From Acinetobacter pollinis (GTDB lineage: Bacteria; Pseudomonadota; Gammaproteobacteria; Pseudomonadales; Moraxellaceae): a stretch of DNA of 64,000 nucleotides. The DNA lies in the NCBI RefSeq assembly GCF_015627175.1, contig NZ_VTDQ01000005.1, forward strand, positions 47,085 through 111,084, in the 5' to 3' direction. The notes below the pieces were generated by a model, which saw only the letters and a program-made list of their open reading frames with translations, did not search any database and was not told where the DNA came from. Positions 19,075 through 26,646 of this stretch are shown piece by piece (position 1 is the stretch's first letter; every line of letters begins with the position of its first letter). The position numbers and the translations under genes are program-made.

Positions 19075-19100
19075 AAAAAACCCCAACAATTTGCTGGGGT
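19075..19100 (-). terminator. Terminator of the FecA-like receptor gene
   Basis: The stem ACCCCA/TGGGGT is followed on the minus strand by T6, 22 bp beyond the receptor stop. Confidence 0.75.
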
Positions 19101-19121
19101 ATTACTGCTAAATGTACTAAC

Positions 19122-21317
19122 TTAGAAATCTAATGAAGTTTGTAAGAAAACCGTTCTTGGTTGACCCTCATATTTACCATAGATACTGTCAGATGAACGG
19201 GTAAAATAGTTTGTATCGAATACATTCTTAATACCCGCAGCAACTTTTAACCCTTTTAACTGCTGGTTAAAGTCATATCCTACACGCACGGCAGTGGTCG
19301 TATAACCATGAATACGTCCAAAACGACCTTTATCATCTTCAATGACTAAATCGTCTTTATTTGTGGCAACTTGACTCGATTGTGCAAAAAGATCTGTATT
19401 AATCGTCCATTGATTAACTTTATAGCCCAACCCAAGATTTGCGACCCAACGAGAATAAAGTGGAATATCTTTACCTTTACGAACTCCAGCTGCTGCGGTT
19501 GCATGGGTATACGTTAAATTACTATAGGCAGACAGGCCTTGAAGTACATCATACATTTGACCAAAATCATAGTTTACACCCAATTCAAATCCTGCATGAC
19601 GTGTAGCACCAAGACTACTCCACTCTTCAACGCCATTAATTTTAGAGCGCTTTAACTCCTGATTAAAGTCGATATAAAAAGCGGTTAACTCTGCTTGTAA
19701 GCCATGGCCTAAATAATGTGTGCCAATCTCATAGTTTTTTGCTTTTTCAGGGCGTAGGCCTTCAGTTTGAGAAACAGCTCGATCACCATCGATTTTTGCC
19801 ATTTGGCTATATTGCTGTGGACCGAATGAAATACCATAGTTCGCAAATACATTCCACTGATCATTAATGGCATATTTGACTGAAAAGTTTGGCAACACCT
19901 CATTCGACTTTACTACAGGTGTAATTGAGTTTTTAACCGTATTATCTGCATTTAACCGATTAAAGTTCTCTGTCGTTTTAATTGACTCAAAACGCACTCC
20001 AGGCGTAATTGACCAACGTCCAATATCTGTTCTATTGTCCAAATAAATCGCATGTGCTGTAGTCTTACCATTGGCAGATGAATAACCATCTAACTGGGTA
20101 ATTACAGGACTATTAATTGCATAAAATGCGCTACGCCCAATATATTCTTTACTGGTTTCATAAAGATAACGATATCCCACTGAGATTTCATTATTTGTAT
20201 GACCAATGGCATAAGCATGTGAAAAGCGTGGTTCTATGGCAGAGACTCTATAAGTACGTGGCGCATTTCTAAGTTGCATTTCTAGCTTTTTAGTTTTTGA
20301 ATTTTGCGCCTGATTTTCCATAACTGCATTACGATACGTATCAGTATGGTACGCTAAAACCTCAAATGTATTTACATCATCCTGATGCGTATATTTTAAA
20401 GAACCATCTGTACGATGCCCCTCAAAGAAATCATTTTTCATAACAGATTGATCAGGGTTAACAGCATATTGTTGTGGCGTTAGTCCACCAGGCATACCGG
20501 CCTTTGCATCATATCGATGTAAACTAAACTCAAGTTTGTCTGTATCTGTAAAACGATAAGCTGTTTTTAAAATAACATCATTAATATTGTTATGATCATT
20601 GTCATCTCTATAGCCATCTCCTTGTGTTCCAGAGTACATCAAGGCCACACCTAAGCCATTTTCGAATGTAGTCCCTAAAAATGCATTCGGGCTTAACTTC
20701 ACATTACCATTTTTAGCAAACTCAGTTATTAGGCCAACACTACCTTTAAACTCACTTGGAATCTCACGTGTATTAAAGTTAATAATACCGCCTACATTTT
20801 GTGGTCCAAAACGTACTGAACCTGCACCGCGTATTACATCAATTGACGAAATATTTCCTAGGCTTGTTGGTGCAAGAGAGAGTTGAGGTTGACCATAAGG
20901 TGCAAATGCCAATGGCACACCATCCATAAGTACAGTAGAGCGTGGTGAGAATCTCGATGTTAAACCACGTACACCAAAGCTAAGAGACAGATCGCTTCCT
21001 GCTGTACCTGCATTATCTTGTACTTGAATACCTGGAACTTGCTTTAATGCATCCTTTAGCGTTGTAGAAGCCGTTTCATCCAATTGTTTACGATCAATAA
21101 TCGTTCTTGCACCAGGATGTTCGAAGACTTTTTTTGCAGTCACATCTTCCAACCAGTTTCCTTGCGCACGTAATTGAATCGTATTTAAAACGGGGGGTGT
21201 TGCTCCATCTTCTTGTGCGTGTATCGATGCAGATATGCCTAATAAAATACATAATGTTGCAAATGCTGTTTTTGAATAGCGAAACTGACGTTGATAAAAA
21301 AAGAGCTTTTGATGCAT
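19122..21317 (-). CDS. TonB-dependent receptor, FecA-like
   Basis: A 731-residue outer-membrane receptor. A signal peptide ends near SIHAQ (about residue 34). The plug domain reads RKQLDETASTTLKDALKQVPG, then SFGVRGLTSRFSPRSTVLMD and RGAGSVRFGPQNVGGIINF. The 22-strand barrel ends in phenylalanine (LQTSLDF), as outer-membrane proteins do. The plug sequence, particularly VPLAFAPYGQPQLSLAP, is very close to ferric-citrate receptor FecA. The N-terminal signalling extension of E. coli FecA is absent, and no fecIR pair is adjacent, so the ligand is inferred: an iron chelate, possibly citrate. The start ATG has AAGAGA about 8 bases upstream. Confidence 0.88.
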   Translation of the reverse strand: MHQKLFFYQRQFRYSKTAFATLCILLGISASIHAQEDGATPPVLNTIQLRAQGNWLEDVTAKKVFEHPGARTIIDRKQLDETASTTLKDALKQVPGIQVQDNAGTAGSDLSLSFGVRGLTSRFSPRSTVLMDGVPLAFAPYGQPQLSLAPTSLGNISSIDVIRGAGSVRFGPQNVGGIINFNTREIPSEFKGSVGLITEFAKNGNVKLSPNAFLGTTFENGLGVALMYSGTQGDGYRDDNDHNNINDVILKTAYRFTDTDKLEFSLHRYDAKAGMPGGLTPQQYAVNPDQSVMKNDFFEGHRTDGSLKYTHQDDVNTFEVLAYHTDTYRNAVMENQAQNSKTKKLEMQLRNAPRTYRVSAIEPRFSHAYAIGHTNNEISVGYRYLYETSKEYIGRSAFYAINSPVITQLDGYSSANGKTTAHAIYLDNRTDIGRWSITPGVRFESIKTTENFNRLNADNTVKNSITPVVKSNEVLPNFSVKYAINDQWNVFANYGISFGPQQYSQMAKIDGDRAVSQTEGLRPEKAKNYEIGTHYLGHGLQAELTAFYIDFNQELKRSKINGVEEWSSLGATRHAGFELGVNYDFGQMYDVLQGLSAYSNLTYTHATAAAGVRKGKDIPLYSRWVANLGLGYKVNQWTINTDLFAQSSQVATNKDDLVIEDDKGRFGRIHGYTTTAVRVGYDFNQQLKGLKVAAGIKNVFDTNYFTRSSDSIYGKYEGQPRTVFLQTSLDF

Positions 21318-21384
21318 TCTGGGTCTCTTAAAGTATAATATATGTAAAAATATGTGATAAAATAATATGACTCAAAAATAAAAA

Positions 21385-21403
21385 CAATAATTATTCTTAT
21401 TTA
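21385..21403. promoter_or_regulatory. Weak Fur-like AT array upstream of the FecA-like gene
   Basis: Overlapping NATWAT-type hexamers (AATAAT, TATTCT, TATTTA) lie about 70 bp upstream of the receptor start. The match to the 19-bp Fur consensus is poor compared with the boxes at 22839 and 35062. Confidence 0.2.
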
Positions 21404-21515
21404 TACTTATCGATATTTCTTGTGAAATTGGAGATAAAAAAAGGGATTCTGACTTAAAGTTTTTTATTTCTATATAATTTCGCTAAAATGAAGATAAAAT
21501 TATTTTGGAGCTTTC

Positions 21516-21854
21516 ATGCAATATCGTTGCCCTAAATGCCAAAGTCAAAAAGTCATTCCTGTTGCACAAGCAGGCAATGCAACACGACCAGATGTCCCAA
21601 AAAGTCTTATGGTTTTAGTTTTTTCTATCTTTTTACTGCTATTACTCATCATTTCAAACATTGTGATGTGGATTTTTAGTAAAGGTGCAGGAACAAATCT
21701 ACAAATTGCAACAGCAATTGTATTCGTCATTACTGCTATTTCCGGTGTACTATTTTGGAAAGACTTACCTAATTTTAAGCTTTCTATGCAAGCATTTATG
21801 CAGTCACAGAAAGCTTGGAAATGCCGCGAATGCAACAACCAGTGGCAAATCTAA
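21516..21854 (+). CDS. Small membrane protein with a zinc-ribbon split between its two ends
   Basis: A 112-residue protein. CPKC sits at residues 5-8 and CREC at about 104-107. Two hydrophobic helices lie between them (about 31-52, VLVFSIFLLLLLIISNIVMW, and about 63-80). Both CxxC knuckles would therefore face the same side of the membrane and could together bind one zinc ion, a treble-clef-like ribbon assembled from both termini. The function is unknown; such YgiT/zinc-ribbon-like membrane proteins are common in Acinetobacter. GGAG lies 6 bases before the ATG. It converges with the CDF gene, 9 bp away. Confidence 0.75.
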   Translation: MQYRCPKCQSQKVIPVAQAGNATRPDVPKSLMVLVFSIFLLLLLIISNIVMWIFSKGAGTNLQIATAIVFVITAISGVLFWKDLPNFKLSMQAFMQSQKAWKCRECNNQWQI

Positions 21855-21863
21855 CATGTAATT

Positions 21864-22778
21864 TTAATGTTTAGAAAAATCATGAGTATGAGTATGCTCA
21901 TGATTGAGTGAAATATCAGTTTCGATCTGCAGGGTTACCTCTGTAATTCCGTAGCGATAAGAGAGCATGTCAACAGCCTGACGATATAATCTTGTTTGAT
22001 TCACCAAAGGTGCAAATACATGTACTGTTAAATGTACATTTTTTGAAGTAATTGCCCACACTCTTAACTGGTGTATGCCATGCACACCAGGCAACTCGAG
22101 TAAATCTTGTCGTAGAGCTTCTATATCAATTTCTTCTGGAACACCTTCAAGCAGAATGTTCAAACTTTGCCTCAATAATATCCATGCCCGAGGTAAAACC
22201 CATAGGCCAATAAGAATAGCAACAGCAGAATCTATCCATTTCCAGTCTGTATAATAAATGACAATTGCACCAGCAATAACCCCCATCGATCCAATTGCAT
22301 CACTTAAAACCTCTAGGTAAGCACCTTTAATATTTAAACGATTATTCGCATCTGAAGCAAGAATTCGCATAGAAATTAAGTTTATGATTAAACCAATACT
22401 AGCAATGACCAACATGCCTAAACTATGTATTTCAGCTGGCTGCGTAAAGCGCTTATATGCCTCATATACAATATATAAGGCAATCATAAATAACATTAAA
22501 GCATTCAACAAAGCAGCTAATATTTCAAACCTTTGATAACCAAACGTACGTTTGTCATCTGCTGGTAATTGGCCAATATGCACAGCAATTAAAGCGATTG
22601 CTAACGCAATTACATCCGTAAACATATGTGCAGCATCAGAGAGTAACGCCAAACTCTCTGTCACAAATCCTGCAACTATTTCAACAACTAAAAATATAGA
22701 GGTTAAAACCAAAGCTATCGCTAATTTTTTAGCACTCCCCTCTGTTACCTCTACATGACGATGGTCATGCCCACTCAC
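21864..22778 (-). CDS. Cation diffusion facilitator (CzcD-like metal exporter)
   Basis: A 304-residue inner-membrane metal/proton antiporter. Six helices carry the metal-site motifs: LLSDAAHMFTDVIAL in helix 2 (HxxxD) and YLEVLSDAIGSMGVI in helix 5. Histidine-rich ends (HDHRH at the start, HEHTHTHDFSKH at the end) and a cytoplasmic ferredoxin-like domain after about 205 complete the family pattern. Likely substrates are Zn, Co or Cd. It starts at GTG, preceded by a strong AAGGAG 7 bases upstream. It is divergent from the DUF4198 gene, and a Fur box lies between them. Confidence 0.92.
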   Translation of the reverse strand: MSGHDHRHVEVTEGSAKKLAIALVLTSIFLVVEIVAGFVTESLALLSDAAHMFTDVIALAIALIAVHIGQLPADDKRTFGYQRFEILAALLNALMLFMIALYIVYEAYKRFTQPAEIHSLGMLVIASIGLIINLISMRILASDANNRLNIKGAYLEVLSDAIGSMGVIAGAIVIYYTDWKWIDSAVAILIGLWVLPRAWILLRQSLNILLEGVPEEIDIEALRQDLLELPGVHGIHQLRVWAITSKNVHLTVHVFAPLVNQTRLYRQAVDMLSYRYGITEVTLQIETDISLNHEHTHTHDFSKH

Positions 22779-22838
22779 GTTTTACTCCTTATTTTATATA
22801 GTTATAGAATAAATCTTGCAACTTAGATACTTTTAAAT

Positions 22839-22857
22839 AATAATGATTATCATTTAT
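22839..22857. promoter_or_regulatory. Fur box between the CDF and DUF4198 genes
   Basis: AATAATGATTATCATTTAT matches 14 of 19 positions of the GATAATGATAATCATTATC consensus, including the whole ATAATGAT-ATCATT core. It lies 16-34 bp upstream of the DUF4198 start at 22873 and about 60 bp from the CDF start. The position fits repression of the DUF4198 gene by iron-loaded Fur. Confidence 0.75.
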
Positions 22858-22872
22858 TGTCAGTATTCTTTT

Positions 22873-23661
22873 ATGAAACCTGTTCTATTTATTTCACTTC
22901 TATTTTCAACTATGTCATATGCGCATGAACCATTCTTAACAGCACCTATAAGTACAACAGATAATCATCGCATTCTTATTACAGCAGGCTACAGTGAAGA
23001 GGCTCTAAATAGTGAAATTGCTTTGAAAGATGCAACTTTTACCATCACTGATCCTCATCAAAACGTTCAAACAGTTCAATCGAATAGCACATTAAAGTCG
23101 GCAAGCACATTCGATTTAGAACTCCCGACTGAAGGAACATATAAAATTCAATCAGTGCTTTCTCATCAATTACAATATATATATTTTAATGATGAATGGC
23201 GCACTTTTTTTAATATTACAGCAAATAAAGTCACAGATATGAAAGATCGTACATTTGTTATTCCAAGTGACTTTACGACTGCACCCAAATTGATAGAAGT
23301 TACACGAGAATGGACGATAAAAAGCTACGTTTCTAAACAGCACAGTTCTCCTTTAAAAGAAGAGTCAGATTCAAGTATTCATGTTGATTTTAGTACTCAT
23401 CCAACAGATATAAAGGCAAACGAGCCTATTGTTTTAAAAACAACATATCAAGGTTTACCACTGACAGATGCAGAAATTACAATACGATCTTTGGGGCAAA
23501 ATGACGAACAAGCAAAACATTTTACATCTGACAAATCAGGGAAATTAGCATTTAAGTTTCCCCATACTGGTCAATATCTAATTTCAGTCAGTCAAAAGTT
23601 TAACCCTAAAGTTAAACCGACTCTGCAACGTTATACATTGATTAGTTTAAGTATTCGCTAA
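22873..23661 (+). CDS. DUF4198-family periplasmic protein, probably metal-uptake associated
   Basis: An exported protein of 262 residues. The signal peptide MKPVLFISLLFSTMSYA is followed by HEPFL, the hallmark mature N-terminus of DUF4198 proteins (Ala-His-Glu/Asp). Two beta-sandwich-like regions follow, the second starting near DIKANEPIVLKTTYQG. Family members accompany nickel, cobalt or iron uptake systems and are thought to bind metals or carriers in the periplasm. I start at 22873: an in-frame ATG ten codons earlier lies inside the Fur box and would spoil the signal peptide. No Shine-Dalgarno is obvious. Confidence 0.82.
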   Translation: MKPVLFISLLFSTMSYAHEPFLTAPISTTDNHRILITAGYSEEALNSEIALKDATFTITDPHQNVQTVQSNSTLKSASTFDLELPTEGTYKIQSVLSHQLQYIYFNDEWRTFFNITANKVTDMKDRTFVIPSDFTTAPKLIEVTREWTIKSYVSKQHSSPLKEESDSSIHVDFSTHPTDIKANEPIVLKTTYQGLPLTDAEITIRSLGQNDEQAKHFTSDKSGKLAFKFPHTGQYLISVSQKFNPKVKPTLQRYTLISLSIR

Positions 23662-23662
23662 A

Positions 23663-23699
23663 CAAAAAAAAGCCAGCTCACATAGGAGCTGGCTTTTTT
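23663..23699. terminator. Bidirectional terminator between the DUF4198 gene and ettA
   Basis: AGCCAGCTC/GAGCTGGCT arms with an A-run on the left and T6 on the right, between two convergent genes. Confidence 0.85.
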
Positions 23700-23712
23700 A
23701 TTGGCTTAGTAA

Positions 23713-25374
23713 TTAGCCACCAATTTTTCTATATTTTTGACGCTTTGGTCGAGCCTCATCGCCCAATTTTTTCTTACGGAATGCTTCATATTCTGTATAG
23801 TTACCATCAAAGAATTCAGGACCTTCATCTTCAAAAGCAAGAATATGCGTTGCAATACGGTCTAAGAACCAACGGTCATGCGATACAACCATAACGGTAC
23901 CAGGGAAAACTAAAATAGCATCTTCTAGGGCACGTAACGTTTCAACATCAAGGTCATTTGATGGTTCATCGAGTAAGATAACGTTTGCACCTTGCTGAAG
24001 AATTTTTGCAAGTTGTAAACGGTTACGCTCACCACCTGAAAGTTCACCAACACGTTTTTGTTGGTCTGAACCCTTAAAGTTAAAGCGACCAATATAAGCA
24101 CGAGAAGCAATTTCGTAATCGCCTACACGTAAAATATCCAAGCCACCTGAAACTTCTTCCCAAACCGTTTTGTTATCATCTAACGTATCACGAATCTGAC
24201 CTACATAAGCTACTTTTACAGAATCACCAACAGTAACCGTTCCTGAAGTTGGTTCTTGCTCACCTGTCATCATACGGAATAGCGTTGTTTTACCTGCACC
24301 ATTTGGCCCAACAATACCTACAATAGAAGCTGGCGGTACAGAGAAGCTAAGATTTTCGTAAAGTAAACGATCGCCGAATGACTTACTAATGTTGTCAACT
24401 TCAACAACCTTGTTCCCTAAACGAGGGCCAGGTGGAATATAAATTTCTGAAGTTTCGTTACGCTCTTGGAATTCTTTAGAGTTTAACTCTTCAAAACGTT
24501 CCATACGTGCTTTATTTTTCTTTTGCTGACCCTTAGCATTTGAACGAACCCATTCAAGTTCTTTTTTCAATGCCTTTGCAAAAGACTCTTCTTGTTTGTT
24601 CTCTTGCTCTAAACGAGCATTCTTTTGCTCTAACCACGTTGTGTAGTTCCCTTGGTAAGGAATACCATGCCCACGGTCAAGTTCTAAAATCCATTCAGCA
24701 ACATTATCTAAGAAATAACGGTCATGGGTAATCGCAACAATTGTGCCCGCGAAGTCTTTTAAGAAACGTTCAAGCCAAGATACAGACTCTGCATCTAAAT
24801 GGTTTGTCGGTTCATCAAGTAACAACATGTCAGGTTTAGACAAAAGCAGACGACACAGTGCAACACGGCGGCGCTCACCACCAGAAAGTTTGTTTACGTC
24901 TGCATCCCATGCAGGTAAACGTAACGCATCTGCGGCTTGTTCCATTTGGTTGTTTAAATTATGTGCATCCCATGCATGAATAATTGCTTCAAGTTTTTCT
25001 TGCTCTTTCGCAAGTGCATCAAAATCGGCATCTTCAGCTGCATATTCAGCAAATACTTCGTCTAAACGCGCTAAAGCATCTAGAGGTTCACGTAGACCAT
25101 CTTCAACGTTACCACGTACATCTTTGTTTGGATCTAAAGGTGGCTCTTGTTCAAGATAGCCAATTTTAATACCAGGTTGTGCACGTGCTTCACCAGAAAA
25201 ATCTTTATCTACACCCGCCATAATGCGAAGTAGCGTAGACTTACCCGCACCATTTAAACCAAGTACACCAATTTTTGCACCAGGGAAAAATGATAAAGAG
25301 ATATCTTTAAGGATTTCGCGCTTCGGCGGAACCATTTTAGATACTCGGTTCATTGTATAGATATATTGGGCCAC
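23713..25374 (-). CDS. ettA: Energy-dependent translational throttle protein EttA (ABC-F)
   Basis: A soluble ABC-F ATPase of 553 residues that binds the ribosomal E site and gates the first elongation steps according to ATP/ADP. There are two ABC domains without membrane segments. Walker A is GLNGAGKST then GPNGAGKTT; the signatures are LSGGERRRVAL and LSGGERNRLQL; both Walker B sites end in LLDEP. The arm and P-site tether regions (about 95-145 and 240-300, with KKELEWVRSNAKG) are EttA-like. The GTG start is backed by a strong GAGGAG 5 bases upstream. The gene is monocistronic. Confidence 0.95.
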   Translation of the reverse strand: MAQYIYTMNRVSKMVPPKREILKDISLSFFPGAKIGVLGLNGAGKSTLLRIMAGVDKDFSGEARAQPGIKIGYLEQEPPLDPNKDVRGNVEDGLREPLDALARLDEVFAEYAAEDADFDALAKEQEKLEAIIHAWDAHNLNNQMEQAADALRLPAWDADVNKLSGGERRRVALCRLLLSKPDMLLLDEPTNHLDAESVSWLERFLKDFAGTIVAITHDRYFLDNVAEWILELDRGHGIPYQGNYTTWLEQKNARLEQENKQEESFAKALKKELEWVRSNAKGQQKKNKARMERFEELNSKEFQERNETSEIYIPPGPRLGNKVVEVDNISKSFGDRLLYENLSFSVPPASIVGIVGPNGAGKTTLFRMMTGEQEPTSGTVTVGDSVKVAYVGQIRDTLDDNKTVWEEVSGGLDILRVGDYEIASRAYIGRFNFKGSDQQKRVGELSGGERNRLQLAKILQQGANVILLDEPSNDLDVETLRALEDAILVFPGTVMVVSHDRWFLDRIATHILAFEDEGPEFFDGNYTEYEAFRKKKLGDEARPKRQKYRKIGG

Positions 25375-25716
25375 GCGGACTCCTCAATTGAAAATAATGT
25401 ACAGCTAAAAATATTTGAAACTATTATACCTAAAAGTACTCAGAAAATAAGGTGATTGCCTTTTTATTGTCATTGGTTCTATCACTTCATACCAACAACA
25501 TTATTATTCAATATCATTGTGACAAAAGATTGTACTGTTTTCAAATCTGTTTAAAATATTCTCAACCTGAAAAATACGCATCTATTTTTCATATTTTGTC
25601 ATTATCTCCTGTTGGGTTTTACGATATGCTTTCGTGATATCGCTGATACTTCTTATCATAGAAATCAGATGAAGATATTGTCTGCTCACCAACCATATGC
25701 GCCTAGGTACCATTTC
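25375..25716. other. Intergenic region between divergent ettA and SDR genes
   Basis: About 340 AT-rich bases holding the promoters of both genes. No RNA gene or repeat is seen. Part of it is open in the SDR frame (from 25612), but without ribosome-binding support. Confidence 0.5.
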
Positions 25717-26604
25717 GTGAAAAAAAAATTAGAGAATCTTTTTCAACAACGCGTTCAAGGAAAAGTTGCACTGATTACTGGGGCCTCAAGTGGTATTGGG
25801 CGTACAATTGCTCAACGCCTTGCTTCTGCAGGTGCACACGTTTTATTAGTAGCACGCACAGAAGAAAATTTACGTGAGGTACAAATAGAAATTGAACGTC
25901 TTGGCGGTCAAGCATCTATTTTCCCATGCGATTTAAATGACATGGATGCAATTGACCGATGCTCTCAGGAAATTTTAGCAAATATTGAACATATTGATAT
26001 TTTAATTAACAATGCAGGACGTTCAATTCGTCGTGCCGTTGAAGAGTCCCTCGATCGTTTTCACGATTTTGAAAGAACCATGCAACTTAATTATTTTGGT
26101 GCTGTCCGTTTAGTACTGAACATCTTACCTCATATGATTAAGCGTCGTGATGGACATATTATTAATATTAGTTCGATTGGTGTTTTAGCAAATGCTACAC
26201 GCTTTTCTGCCTATGTTGCATCTAAAGCTGCACTTGATGCATTTAGTCGCTGTCTTTCAGCCGAAGTACATGCACACAAAATTGCAATTACATCTGTATA
26301 TATGCCATTAGTACGCACACCCATGATTGCACCCACAAAAATTTATAACTACGTTCCAACACTCTCTACAGAACAAGCTGCAGATCTTATTGCATATGCT
26401 ATTGTTAAACGCCCTAAAAGTGTAGCGACAAATTTGGGCCGTTTAGCATCGCTTACTTACTCAATCGTTCCGGATTTAAATAATAAGCTGATGTCTATTG
26501 GCTTTAACTTATTTCCAAGCTCTACAGCGTCCGTAGGTAAAAAAGAAAAATTAAACCTTATTCAACGCGCTTATGCCAAACTATTTCCGGGTGAGCATTG
26601 GTAA
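25717..26604 (+). CDS. Short-chain dehydrogenase/reductase
   Basis: A classical NAD(P)-dependent SDR. The nucleotide loop is TGASSGIGR, the structural motif NNAGR, the catalytic serine in IINISSIG and the YxxxK motif in YVASKAALD. The C-terminal stretch after about 230 is longer than in minimal SDRs and ends in FPGEHW. The substrate is unknown; related Acinetobacter proteins are annotated only as SDR oxidoreductases. I take the GTG at 25717 as start because TAGG lies 9 bases upstream and the Rossmann fold follows closely. The frame is open from ATG at 25612 and 25669, so a longer protein is possible. A bidirectional terminator follows. Confidence 0.85.
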   Translation: MKKKLENLFQQRVQGKVALITGASSGIGRTIAQRLASAGAHVLLVARTEENLREVQIEIERLGGQASIFPCDLNDMDAIDRCSQEILANIEHIDILINNAGRSIRRAVEESLDRFHDFERTMQLNYFGAVRLVLNILPHMIKRRDGHIINISSIGVLANATRFSAYVASKAALDAFSRCLSAEVHAHKIAITSVYMPLVRTPMIAPTKIYNYVPTLSTEQAADLIAYAIVKRPKSVATNLGRLASLTYSIVPDLNNKLMSIGFNLFPSSTASVGKKEKLNLIQRAYAKLFPGEHW

Positions 26605-26635
26605 TAAAAAAGCCTCCTAATAAGGAGGCTTTTTT
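26605..26635. terminator. Bidirectional terminator between the SDR gene and tex
   Basis: AAAAAGCCTCCT/AGGAGGCTTTTT arms with A- and T-runs on both sides, between convergent genes. Confidence 0.85.
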
Positions 26636-26646
26636 ATGTCAGTCAA

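Noticed and set aside
22843..22872. Earlier ATG for the DUF4198 gene
   Set aside because: It lies inside the Fur box, and the added residues would sit in front of an otherwise normal signal peptide.
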